Shown here: positions 6,860 through 14,018 of the stretch, piece after piece | How positions within the stretch are numbered: the first letter of the stretch is position 1 | Layout of the letters: each line of letters starts with the position of its first letter | Source of the DNA: CALFCX01 sp964603025 | GTDB lineage: Bacteria > Margulisbacteria > WOR-1 > JAKLHX01 | Reading direction: 5' to 3' | DNA length: 22,267 nucleotides | Assembly (NCBI GenBank): GCA_964603025.1 | Contig: CAZRTO010000019.1 | Location: 1 to 22,267 of the forward strand | Translations under genes and position numbers: made by a program | The notes under the pieces: model-generated | The model's database searches: none | What the model saw: only the letters and a program-made list of their open reading frames with translations | Told to the model about the DNA's origin: nothing

Positions 6860-7996
6860 TTATCTCCTAACCGGCGATCGCAGATCACTCCTGACCCCCT
6901 TCAAGGGGCCGAGCCATTCTTTCCTGCGCTTCGTACGGTCTTTTTTTAATTTATACACGAAAGCGAGGACTTCCGCAACCGCCTGGTACAGTTCATTAGG
7001 TATCTCGTCCCCGACCTTTGCGGAACGATATATCGCCCGCGCAAGTTCCTCGTTCTCGACTATAGGGATATCGTTCTTCTCAGCTATCATCTTTATCTGT
7101 TCAGCCAGCTCAAACCGTCCTTTGGCCAGCAGTTTCGGGGCTTTCATCTTTGCCGCCTGATAGTTTACCGCCACGGCAAGATGTATAGGGTTGGTGACGA
7201 CCACATCCGCCTGCGGGACCGAGGACATCATCCTGTTGTTGGCCATGGCTCTCTGCAGGTCCCTCATTCTCTGTTTGACGTGAGGATCTCCCTCGAGCCG
7301 CTTATATTCCTCTTTGATCTCCTGTTTGGTCATGCGCAGATTTTTCATGAATTCCCATCTGCGGTATAGATAGTCAAGTATCGCAATGAACATATAGAAC
7401 AGGGAAACTCTTACGGCGACGTTAAAAGCTATCGAGCCGCCCACCGCCAGAGCTTCCCAGGGATGGGCGTTTATAAGTCCGACCACAAAGGGGAGGTCTT
7501 TGCTTGCCGTCGACCAGGCTATCCAGAACACTATTATGATCTTGAGGAGAGACTTGACCAGCTCAAAAAGCCCCTGCATGCTGAACATCCTCTTGAACCC
7601 TTCCAGCGGGTTGATCCTCTCCAATTTTGGGGAGAGCGGGTCCACGGAGGCCGCACCCTGCGTTTGAAGGCTCTCTACCAGGACGGCGGCTATGAACACG
7701 GCCCCGAAAAGAGGGGCCAGTATCAGAGCAAAAGCTCTCAATGCTATCATCAGCGCCGCCGCAACAAAACCGTAACCGAAATCCTGTATGTTGGGTATTA
7801 GGTTGTATATAGCCCTGACCATATAGGACAGCTCTTCCCAGACAAATCCGCCGATGAACCGCAGCACAAGATAGGACAAGAGCAGGAGAAAGGCCGTGGT
7901 GACCTCCTTGCTTTTTACGACCTGTCCTTTTTCCCGCGCTTCTTTAAGCCGGTGAGGAGTAGGCTCTTCGCTTTTATCTCCGGACTGTTCCCCCAT
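6860..7996 (-). CDS. flhB: Flagellar export protein FlhB, with variant cleavage motif NPIH
   Basis: FlhB switches export from rod/hook to filament substrates by cleaving itself within an NPTH motif. The 378 residues show the conserved N-terminal EEPTPHRLKEAREKGQVVKS (residues 10-29), four membrane spans (about 33-55, 76-110, 147-165 and 183-212) and the cytoplasmic domain. The cleavage site here reads NPIH (residues 269-272, DNA 7181-7192), with Ile replacing the usual Thr, in the context DVVVTNPIHLAVAVNY. Asn and Pro, the essential pair, are kept. A basic tail follows the domain. The ATG has GAGGTG eight bases upstream. The gene lies 18 bases after fliR and 5 before flhA. Confidence 0.97.
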   Translation of the reverse strand: MGEQSGDKSEEPTPHRLKEAREKGQVVKSKEVTTAFLLLLSYLVLRFIGGFVWEELSYMVRAIYNLIPNIQDFGYGFVAAALMIALRAFALILAPLFGAVFIAAVLVESLQTQGAASVDPLSPKLERINPLEGFKRMFSMQGLFELVKSLLKIIIVFWIAWSTASKDLPFVVGLINAHPWEALAVGGSIAFNVAVRVSLFYMFIAILDYLYRRWEFMKNLRMTKQEIKEEYKRLEGDPHVKQRMRDLQRAMANNRMMSSVPQADVVVTNPIHLAVAVNYQAAKMKAPKLLAKGRFELAEQIKMIAEKNDIPIVENEELARAIYRSAKVGDEIPNELYQAVAEVLAFVYKLKKDRTKRRKEWLGPLKGVRSDLRSPVRR

Positions 7997-8014
7997 CTTT
8001 TGAGCACCTCATCC

Positions 8015-8782
8015 TTATGTTATGTTGGCCAGCAGTCTTATTATCTCCTGTATCATCCGGTTAATCAACGTGCCGACATGGCTTGTCATAAGGGGGACGC
8101 TGAAAAGCAGTGCGAGCATTCCCAGCGAGGGTTTTACCTGAAAGCCCAGCATAAATACGTTGACCTGCGGAGCGACCCTCGACACTATGCCGAAGGAAAA
8201 ATCTGACAGGAAGATTATGAGTAGGGCGGGGACAGCCAGCTGCAGCGCGATCAGCAGAAGCGAGGATACCGCTTCCACCACCTGCAGCGTGAACGCGGAG
8301 GAGAGGTTTATCGTGTAGCCTATCGGGATGGCGGCATAACTGTGATGGACCCCCGCCAGGATCATGTGATGGCCGTTGAGCACAAAGAATATCACAAGGC
8401 CCATAAAGAAGGCGAGCCTGCCGATCATAGACGACATGGCGCCCGTGTTAGGGTCCATGGCGCTGGCGATACTGGTCCCCATCTGAAGATCTATCAGGTT
8501 TCCCGCAGATTGCAGGCTTTCAAAAAAAACGTTGCATATGAAGCCGATGGCAAAACCTATGAAAAACTCTGAAAGCAGCATTATCACAAAGGCCATATTC
8601 TCCGGCGGCAGGGCCTTTACGGGGATGGTGGGCCACATGACCACTGATATCCATATTGCCAGTGCTACTTTGCCGAGTGAAGGAAATGTCCTGGCGCTGT
8701 AGACAGGCGCTTCGATGAATATTCCTGCTATCCTTGCGAAGATCAGCAAAAATACCAGTAACTGGGGGACAGTAAGGACCAT
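8015..8782 (-). CDS. fliR: Flagellar export gate protein FliR
   Basis: FliR is one of the three small subunits (FliP5-Q4-R1) forming the entry channel of the flagellar export gate. The 255 residues match family length and contain about six hydrophobic segments. Family features include the start VPQLLVFLLIFARIAGIF, the GNLIDLQMGTSIASAMDP block (around residues 94-111) and the C-terminal PQVNVFMLGFQVKPSLGMLA block. Four bases separate it from fliQ upstream and 18 from flhB downstream, in the standard fliPQR-flhB-flhA order. Confidence 0.96.
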   Translation of the reverse strand: MVLTVPQLLVFLLIFARIAGIFIEAPVYSARTFPSLGKVALAIWISVVMWPTIPVKALPPENMAFVIMLLSEFFIGFAIGFICNVFFESLQSAGNLIDLQMGTSIASAMDPNTGAMSSMIGRLAFFMGLVIFFVLNGHHMILAGVHHSYAAIPIGYTINLSSAFTLQVVEAVSSLLLIALQLAVPALLIIFLSDFSFGIVSRVAPQVNVFMLGFQVKPSLGMLALLFSVPLMTSHVGTLINRMIQEIIRLLANIT

Positions 8783-8786
8783 GTCT

Positions 8787-9056
8787 TCATCTCACCATAT
8801 TGGGTATATTGTTCCAGAGCGTTGTTATAAAATCCACAAGTATCGCCGCCATCCACGGAGACAGGAACGCTATGGCTCCCATTACAACGATCATTTTCGG
8901 CACGAAGGTGAGCGTTTGTTCCTGGATCTGGGTCACGGCCTGAAAAAGGCTTATGATAAAGCCCGTCAGGAGCCCGAGCCCCACTACCGGAAGTGCCAGC
9001 ATGAGGACCGTCATCACCCCGCTGTATACTATTTGAGTAGCAAAATCCTGTGACAT
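8787..9056 (-). CDS. fliQ: Flagellar export gate protein FliQ
   Basis: An 89-residue inner-membrane protein with two long hydrophobic helices (about residues 12-38 and 52-76), the normal size and topology of FliQ. It keeps the intervening VTQIQEQTLTFVPKMI segment, the most conserved part of the family. It packs around FliP/FliR in the export gate. It starts three bases after the fliP stop and ends four bases before fliR. Confidence 0.96.
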   Translation of the reverse strand: MSQDFATQIVYSGVMTVLMLALPVVGLGLLTGFIISLFQAVTQIQEQTLTFVPKMIVVMGAIAFLSPWMAAILVDFITTLWNNIPNMVR

Positions 9057-9059
9057 TGT

Positions 9060-9800
9060 TTATCTAAAGCTCATCATAAGCCCTCGGCAGATGAGATTCC
9101 ATCCGTCCGAGAGCACGAAAAGAAGTATCTTGAAAGGCAGTGAGACCATGACCGGCGAGAGCATGAACATGCCCAGAGATAGAAGCACATTGGCCACAAC
9201 GAGATCTATCACTATGAAAGGGATGAATATCAGGAACCCTATCTGAAAGGCGGTCTTAAGCTCGCTTATCATGAACGCCGGGATAAGAACATAGGTCGGG
9301 ACCTCTTCGAACTTTGTAGGGGCTTTGATCCTGGAGAACTGGATGAAAAGCCTAAGGTCCGCTTCTCTGGTCTGCCTGAACATGAACCTTCTCAGAGGTA
9401 TCGCCCCAAGCTCGAAGGCTTTGGCCTGTGAGATCCTTTTTTGATTGTACGGTTCTATGGCCGTCGTGTTTATTTCCTGCCAGACAGGGGTCATTACAAA
9501 TACGGTCATAAATATGGAAAGCCCTATGATCACGGCGTTTGGAGGGGTTTGCTGCGTGCCTACGGCGGTCCTGATCATGCTGAGCACTATAACGGTCCTT
9601 AAAAAGGACGTCGTGGAGATCAGGAAAAACGGCACAAGAGTTATAAGTGAGATCGAGAGCAGAAGCTGCATGCTGCTGCTCAGCTGTTCGGGCCCCAGCG
9701 CCGTCCCAATATCTATAGGCGTCCCTATTGGAGCTGCCTGGGCCAATACAGTGCCTGAAACGGCCAGAAAGGCGAGTGCCAGGGCAAATATTCTCTTCAT
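9060..9800 (-). CDS. fliP: Flagellar export gate protein FliP
   Basis: A 246-residue gate subunit with an N-terminal signal peptide (residues 1-20, cut near VLA-QAA), as many FliP proteins have. Family blocks are clear: SFLRTVIVLSMIRTAVGTQQTPPNAVIIGL (around residues 66-95, cited here by its ends SFLRT and VIIGL), the large periplasmic loop, then VPTYVLIPAFMISELKTAF and FIPFIVIDLVVANVLLSLGM near the C-terminus. Four membrane spans are expected. It follows fliO by six bases. Confidence 0.97.
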   Translation of the reverse strand: MKRIFALALAFLAVSGTVLAQAAPIGTPIDIGTALGPEQLSSSMQLLLSISLITLVPFFLISTTSFLRTVIVLSMIRTAVGTQQTPPNAVIIGLSIFMTVFVMTPVWQEINTTAIEPYNQKRISQAKAFELGAIPLRRFMFRQTREADLRLFIQFSRIKAPTKFEEVPTYVLIPAFMISELKTAFQIGFLIFIPFIVIDLVVANVLLSLGMFMLSPVMVSLPFKILLFVLSDGWNLICRGLMMSFR

Positions 9801-9806
9801 TTGAAG

Positions 9807-10184
9807 CTAAAAAGTTCCCTCTTCAAATTTGTCTATGACGGTTACGTTCTTGTTGCTGACTGACAGGAGCCAGGACTTTCCGGCTGATCTTACTATGTAC
9901 AGAGTCACCTGTGGCTCAACCACCAGCCTATCGAACAGTGTTATGTGCTCGCTTTTGTTGGATGTCTTGAGCTTTGGGAGCAGATATTTTGCCGTTATGT
10001 ACAAAAAACCGAGCACCACCGCCAGAGAGAAGAGCAGCTGTACCACATAGCCTATGGATACGGCAGCGGACGATACCTGATAAGTGGCGGCGCTGGCTTC
10101 CGGGCTAAAAAAAAACTCGGGTTCCGCTGATGCGACCGCAGGAAAAAGCAGCAAGCAAAAAAGAGATATCGCAGTCTTTTTCAT
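9807..10184 (-). CDS. fliO: Flagellar export assembly protein FliO
   Basis: FliO helps assemble FliP into the export gate. From the ATG at 10184 the protein has 125 residues: a signal peptide (MKKTAISLFCLLLFPAVASA), a short Ser/Ala-rich periplasmic segment, one membrane span (about residues 43-65, GYVVQLLFSLAVVLGFLYIT), and a cytoplasmic domain with the FliO-typical FDRLVVEPQVTLYIVRSAGKSW pattern, cited by FDRL and LYIV. A longer frame starting at 10220 would overlap fliN and lacks the signal at its start. ATG overlaps the fliN stop (ATGA). FliO is poorly conserved, so position between fliN and fliP adds much of the support. Confidence 0.9.
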   Translation of the reverse strand: MKKTAISLFCLLLFPAVASAEPEFFFSPEASAATYQVSSAAVSIGYVVQLLFSLAVVLGFLYITAKYLLPKLKTSNKSEHITLFDRLVVEPQVTLYIVRSAGKSWLLSVSNKNVTVIDKFEEGTF

Positions 10185-10489
10185 TTTATCTTGACCTCGG
10201 AGATCCTGATGCCGTAGCAATCATCAACAGCGATGACCTCTCCGATAGCTACGGTCTGTCCGCCGACCTTCACCTCGAGAGGCTCTCCGGCGAACTTATC
10301 CAGGCTGATTATGGAGCCGTCAGCCAGGTCCAATATTTCTCTCAGCGTGAGTTTGGTCCTGCCAAGCTCAACCGTGGCTTCGATCGGAATGTCGGCAAGA
10401 AGCTTTTTGTCTATCTTTGGACCCGAGACGGAGCTGTCGAGTTCGGTGAATCTTATCTTGTCGACCTCATAGTTCTCGTTCTCTCCCAA
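10181..10489 (-). CDS. fliN: Flagellar motor switch protein FliN
   Basis: A 102-residue C-ring protein with a single SpoA domain. The domain fills residues 32-100: IPIEATVELGRTKLTLREIL, the LADGSIISLDKFAGEPLEV turn and a final VGGQTVAIGEVIAVDDCYG stretch match the family closely. The first 30 residues are a short acidic lead. FliN tetramerises at the base of the C-ring and binds FliH to receive export cargo. It starts 3 bases after the fliM stop and overlaps fliO. Its length excludes the longer FliY form with a phosphatase domain. Confidence 0.96.
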   Translation of the reverse strand: MGENENYEVDKIRFTELDSSVSGPKIDKKLLADIPIEATVELGRTKLTLREILDLADGSIISLDKFAGEPLEVKVGGQTVAIGEVIAVDDCYGIRISEVKIK

Positions 10490-10492
10490 AAC

Positions 10493-11551
10493 TCATACCT
10501 CCTCTTTTGGGAATTCCTGTTCTTCCTGCAGTTCAAGCCCCGGCTTTTCGTCGATGTTGTCGTTCATGAGGTCAGTTCCTTCCGGTGCCTCGGCCCTGGG
10601 GTCTTTCAGCTTGATCCTCTCGATGCGTCCTCCGCCGTTCTTGATGATCTGGACGCATAATCTATCATCCTTTATACCAGGTTGTCCCAGAATATTCAAG
10701 TCTTCTCCTATTGAGATCTGGAGAAGATCGTTGACCGATGAGTCTAGCACTATCACATCCCCGGTTTCAAGCTCGTACAGGTCCTTGGCGGATATCAGGG
10801 TGTTGCCCAGCACCGACCTGACCGGCATTGTTATTTTTGCGGTTATGGCCTGAGGCAATCGCCCTATTTCTTGCGGCGGAGAAGTCTTTTTATGTTTTTG
10901 CAGGGCTTGTTTGGCGGCCGACTGCAGGTTTGAGATCAGGAGGATGTTCCCGCTGAGCTTTCCGAAATTCAGCTGGGATTTTGCCATGATGAGGACCGAC
11001 GATTCATCGATCGTCTGGTCAAAATAAAGATTTGGCGAGGTCAGATATTTAACTTCGGTTTTGCCGTCTTGTCCCCCGACAAGCTTTTCAGCCCCTGGCG
11101 AGGCGCAAACTTCAAGAATGTTCTCCTCGATTTCCGTAAGGTTCTTTGCCGGAGTGCTATCGGGATGGCCGCCTACAGAGGAATTGATCAGGGCATTTGC
11201 GAGCGGCATATCAAAACATAAAAAAACCGGTTCTGTCCCTGGGGCCGAAACCCTGAACTGGACCAGGGGCATATTCACTGTTTTCAGTATCTCGGCGTAG
11301 TTGTCCGTCTCGATGCTGCAGCTCGCGGTACTAAGCACAAGGCCGGAAGACTTTTGCAGCGATCTCGCGTATTCTTCGAATATATCCAGGAAGAACAGGT
11401 CAAGGTCTAGTGTTTCCTTTTCGGAAAGCCTGTTGGCCGAGCGTGACCCGTTCTTGTTCTTTGCCGATTCCTCTATTCTTGGCCGGTATTTTGTCCAATC
11501 ACCGATCGCCCCGGGAAGAAGAACCGTCTTTTTAATTTTTTTCGCGATCAT
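10493..11551 (-). CDS. fliM: Flagellar motor switch protein FliM, divergent
   Basis: A 352-residue C-ring protein just upstream of fliN. The middle domain is recognisable from PLVQFRVSAPGTEPVFLCFD and LINSSVGG through the LTEIEENILE block (residues 95-148). A C-terminal SpoA domain spans about 230-305 (ITMPVRSVLGNTLISAKDLY onward). Two features are unusual. The N-terminus (MIAKKIKKTVLLPGAIGDW) lacks the LSQxEIDALL-type peptide that binds CheY-P in typical FliM. About 45 residues after the SpoA domain form an acidic tail ending EEQEFPKEEV. AAGGGG precedes the ATG. It could be described as a FliM-like SpoA protein, but its position and domain order favour fliM. Confidence 0.85.
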   Translation of the reverse strand: MIAKKIKKTVLLPGAIGDWTKYRPRIEESAKNKNGSRSANRLSEKETLDLDLFFLDIFEEYARSLQKSSGLVLSTASCSIETDNYAEILKTVNMPLVQFRVSAPGTEPVFLCFDMPLANALINSSVGGHPDSTPAKNLTEIEENILEVCASPGAEKLVGGQDGKTEVKYLTSPNLYFDQTIDESSVLIMAKSQLNFGKLSGNILLISNLQSAAKQALQKHKKTSPPQEIGRLPQAITAKITMPVRSVLGNTLISAKDLYELETGDVIVLDSSVNDLLQISIGEDLNILGQPGIKDDRLCVQIIKNGGGRIERIKLKDPRAEAPEGTDLMNDNIDEKPGLELQEEQEFPKEEV

Positions 11552-11562
11552 TTAACCCCTTA

Positions 11563-12432
11563 TCAGCCCATTTTATTTATGAAAGCGGTTATTGTATCAT
11601 TTGCCATTCTAATGACGGACATTGCCGCATCGATTGCTCTCTGAATCTCTAAGGATTCCACAACCTCTGAAGGATAATCGACATTTGAGGCTTCCAGCGT
11701 TCTTGGAGTGATCTCGCCTGCTTTTGGCGCGACCGGCTCATTGGCAGGCCCGGAGGATATTGTGGGGTAATACGTCAAACCGTCGGACATGAGCAGCCCG
11801 GATGTATTTTTGAAAGAAGTAAGAGCAACCTGGAACGGAAGAGATGTTCCGTATTTTGCCCCTTCCTCGTCTGTTTCGGTGTCGAGCGACATTCTCAATA
11901 TTCCGTTTGTGTCCCATGTTATCCTTGTTTTATCAGCTTCATCGATTCCGGGAATATTGCTTAAATCAATAGGGACAAGTTGTTGCGTTGATGTTCCGTT
12001 GTTTTGCACACCAAATCCGTATAATTGCATATTGTTTTGTGTCACAATTTTATTTTCCGAAATCTTAAAATCCCCGCTTTTAACATAGAAGAAGGACCGG
12101 CCTTCATCAGGCGACACTATAAAAAATTTGTCGCCATTATTGACCTTAAGGCTAAGATTCTTTCCGGGGAGATCTCCTCCTACAGAGAAATCGATTGTTG
12201 TTGCGGATATTGAAACTGTACCCCCTAGCTGTATTCCATTGGTTCCTCCCTCATTTCCTGTGGCAAAAGCGCTCGAGCCACTTGAGAGCTGTTGATTAAA
12301 AACTGTTTGAAAGCTCATGTCTATTCTTTTGTAGGAGTTAACGTTCATGCTTGAAATGTTGGACGAAATTGACTTCATCTTTGTGGTGTACGACTCCATT
12401 GCGTTCTTGGCTTGCGACATAACATCAAACAT
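11563..12432 (-). CDS. flgE: Flagellar hook protein, FlgE-like (FlgE/F/G family)
   Basis: A 289-residue axial protein without signal peptide, exported through the flagellar apparatus. The N-terminal helix MKSISSNISSMNVNSYKRID matches the SxSxNIANxNTxGYK pattern. A central block, GGTVSISATTIDFSVGG followed by FFIVSPDEG and GDFKISENKIVTQNNMQLYG, matches the family core. The C-terminal LEASNVDYPSEVVESLEIQR and the following helix match the coiled-coil end of hook and rod proteins. The position directly after flgD argues for FlgE, although hook proteins are usually longer, and FlgF or FlgG cannot be excluded. AGGAGG precedes the ATG. The gene is AT-rich compared with its neighbours (19 of 60 G+C at 12001-12060). 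Confidence 0.85.
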   Translation of the reverse strand: MFDVMSQAKNAMESYTTKMKSISSNISSMNVNSYKRIDMSFQTVFNQQLSSGSSAFATGNEGGTNGIQLGGTVSISATTIDFSVGGDLPGKNLSLKVNNGDKFFIVSPDEGRSFFYVKSGDFKISENKIVTQNNMQLYGFGVQNNGTSTQQLVPIDLSNIPGIDEADKTRITWDTNGILRMSLDTETDEEGAKYGTSLPFQVALTSFKNTSGLLMSDGLTYYPTISSGPANEPVAPKAGEITPRTLEASNVDYPSEVVESLEIQRAIDAAMSVIRMANDTITAFINKMG

Positions 12433-12446
12433 ATCTTGCTCCTCCT

Positions 12447-12890
12447 TTACCTGACTTCTGTTATAGACGAAGAAGGAATGACAGAGTCCCCTATATCCAC
12501 CATTGCGATGCCGTTTTGCATCAAGACTCGCTGAACGATTCCACTAATTTCGGCGTTGTTTTGTCCAATAGCGCTTATGGTTTTCCCTATCAATAAGCTA
12601 AGGAGTGGCAATTCGGATAATGAGGTCTCATTACTAGCATCAGAAGCTGAAGTGTTAAGCATGGAAGACATATTCATGGCCATTAAAGAAGAAAACATGC
12701 TGTTTCCGAAAGACGATCCGGAACTGCCAGATTGTTCGCTGCCGAACAGGTTGTTAAGGTTTGGGGCCGACATTTCCGCCATTAAAATACGCATAAAATC
12801 GTCGTTCGTTAGGTTGGCATTGCCTTTCGTTGTTGCCGTGGACCTGCTGGTCGTGATATCAAATGGGATCCCCGATACTGTCGATGCCAT
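12447..12890 (-). CDS. flgD: Flagellar hook assembly protein FlgD, short form
   Basis: FlgD caps the growing hook and is needed for polymerisation of the hook protein. The 147 residues include the conserved N-terminal export/assembly region LTNDDFMRILMAEMSAPN (residues 27-44), followed by a Ser/Gly/Met-rich linker. The end matches the first strands of the FlgD core (LIGKTISAIGQNNAEISGIV, then VLMQNGIAMVDIGDSVIPSS and ITEV). Typical FlgD is 220 residues or longer and inserts an Ig-like domain here, which this one lacks. AAGGAGGAG lies just before the ATG, sharing bases with the fliK stop region. Low GC sets it apart from fliK and fliM. Confidence 0.88.
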   Translation of the reverse strand: MASTVSGIPFDITTSRSTATTKGNANLTNDDFMRILMAEMSAPNLNNLFGSEQSGSSGSSFGNSMFSSLMAMNMSSMLNTSASDASNETSLSELPLLSLLIGKTISAIGQNNAEISGIVQRVLMQNGIAMVDIGDSVIPSSSITEVR

Positions 12891-12902
12891 ATTGTCTCCT
12901 CC

Positions 12903-13823
12903 TTATACCTCTGAGTATATCATCAGACGTCTCATAGTCATAGCGATCCCGTCCGCATTTCCGAAAAAGTCTTTTGCGGATGAAGGACCGATAAGGACCG
13001 GAACGAAAGGGCCTGGAGCCGCTGCGGTCACTAACGGACTGTCATCTCCGGATCCCCTTTGTCCGGTGTCATGTCCGCCTACCGAAACGTTGAGTGACCC
13101 GATGTCGAGCTTTGCTTCGGCCAGCATCTGCTTTAATTCTTCCAGCTGGGATTCTATAAGGTCCTTTGTTCTTTCGTTGGCAAAGATCTGTATCGTGAGC
13201 GTCCCGTTCTCCGAAGAGATATTCATCTTAAGATCGCCGAGCCACTGGGGTTTGAGGTTCAGCACCAGCTCAGCCTTGCCGTTCACCTTCAGCATGCTGG
13301 CGCTTTCAACGATCTTATCAGCTATTTCGGACGCTTCAGGTCTTATCCTCAGGCTGTCCAACTTTAGCGACAGGTCTGTGATAGGGAAGGGGATCCAGGC
13401 GTTCTTGAAATAAGCCAGAAGTCTTGCCAGTATTTCCTGCTGGGACTCTGTTCTTTCGGTTGTTGACGATGCGGAAGCCCCGTCCTTATGTCCGCTGTCC
13501 CCTCGGAGCTGTTCGTGAGCGGACGAGGCGTCTATCCTCAGTCCGGCATCGGTCCTGGATATGGCGGCGGCTTCCTTGAGCCTTACGGGCTCAGCACCGC
13601 CAAATTTTAAGGAGCCAATATCCCATTCTACCGGCGTGGACATGTCCGCAAAAGCGAGGATAAGATCATCTATCCCGTTGTCGCGGCTATTGATCTTTTT
13701 GTAGGAGTTCTTGAGTTTTTTTTCGAAGGACGGGGATTCCTGAAGGTTTGACGATGAAACCTTTTTTTCTCTGTTCGGTTGAGATTGCGGCCTTTTAACG
13801 GAGGCTATTTCCGGCTCTCTCAT
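12903..13823 (-). CDS. fliK: Flagellar hook-length control protein FliK
   Basis: FliK is secreted during hook growth, measures hook length and triggers the FlhB specificity switch. The 306 residues start with a long polar region rich in Ser, Lys and Glu (about 1-130), expected of the molecular ruler. The conserved C-terminal domain spans about residues 180-245: ELVLNLKPQWLGDLKMNISS, then TLTIQIFANERTKDLIESQL and an ELKQMLAEAKLDIGSLNVSV segment. A tail of about 55 residues, rich in Gly, Ser and Pro, follows. GAGAGGG precedes the ATG. It is the first gene of the flagellar operon, with a promoter 33-61 bases upstream. TAAGGAGGAG at the stop provides the flgD ribosome site. Confidence 0.9.
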   Translation of the reverse strand: MREPEIASVKRPQSQPNREKKVSSSNLQESPSFEKKLKNSYKKINSRDNGIDDLILAFADMSTPVEWDIGSLKFGGAEPVRLKEAAAISRTDAGLRIDASSAHEQLRGDSGHKDGASASSTTERTESQQEILARLLAYFKNAWIPFPITDLSLKLDSLRIRPEASEIADKIVESASMLKVNGKAELVLNLKPQWLGDLKMNISSENGTLTIQIFANERTKDLIESQLEELKQMLAEAKLDIGSLNVSVGGHDTGQRGSGDDSPLVTAAAPGPFVPVLIGPSSAKDFFGNADGIAMTMRRLMIYSEV

Positions 13824-13855
13824 TTTTGCCCTCTCAACTATCCATCGCCTGACTA

Positions 13856-13884
13856 AATATATACTATGTATAGAAAAAAATCAA
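13856..13884 (-). promoter_or_regulatory. Promoter of the flagellar operon (before fliK)
   Basis: The -35 TTGATT (13879-13884) and -10 TATATT (13856-13861) are separated by 17 bases, read on the minus strand, with a predicted start about 25 bases before fliK. The element looks like a housekeeping sigma-70 promoter, not a FliA type. The -10 region is nearly identical to that of the rho promoter: actaaatatatactatg at 13852-13868 compared with 16765-16780, one base longer here. Confidence 0.6.
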
Positions 13885-13909
13885 TACGTTCCGGAAAAAG
13901 GGACGGAAC
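13874..13909 (-). terminator. Candidate terminator after tRNA-Leu
   Basis: Read on the minus strand, GTTCCG (13904-13909) pairs with CGGAAC (13888-13893) around a 10-base pyrimidine-rich loop. Seven T residues follow (13874-13880), but only after a 7-base gap, which is longer than ideal. The T-run overlaps the -35 of the fliK promoter. A short stem and the gap keep this tentative. Confidence 0.35.
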
Positions 13910-13911
13910 AA

Positions 13912-13993
13912 TGCCGCGGGAGAGACTCGAACTCTCAAGCCTTTCGGCATACGCACCTCAAACGTACGTGTATACCAATTCCACCACCGCGGC
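13912..13993 (-). tRNA. tRNA-Leu (anticodon GAG)
   Basis: An 82-base class II tRNA. The acceptor stem GCCGCGG/CCGCGGC is perfect, and the anticodon stem TACGT/GCGTA carries loop TTGAGGT (GAG). A long variable arm contains the hairpin GCC-GAAA-GGC, as expected for Leu. The T-arm is GAGAG-TTCGAGT-CTCTC and the discriminator is A. CCA is not encoded. It follows the murF stop by 25 bases on the same strand and may be transcribed with rho-murF. Confidence 0.96.
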
Positions 13994-14018
13994 ACGGGCT
14001 ATTTTTATAATATAAAAG

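Noticed and set aside
12556..13413. 285-codon open frame on the plus strand
   Set aside because: It is antisense across flgD and fliK, both with clear motifs and strong ribosome sites; its translation matches nothing.
3577..13823. Virulence-type (non-flagellar) type III secretion system
   Set aside because: FliK, FlgD, hook protein, FliM and FliN accompany the gate genes, and no needle, translocon or secretin gene is present.
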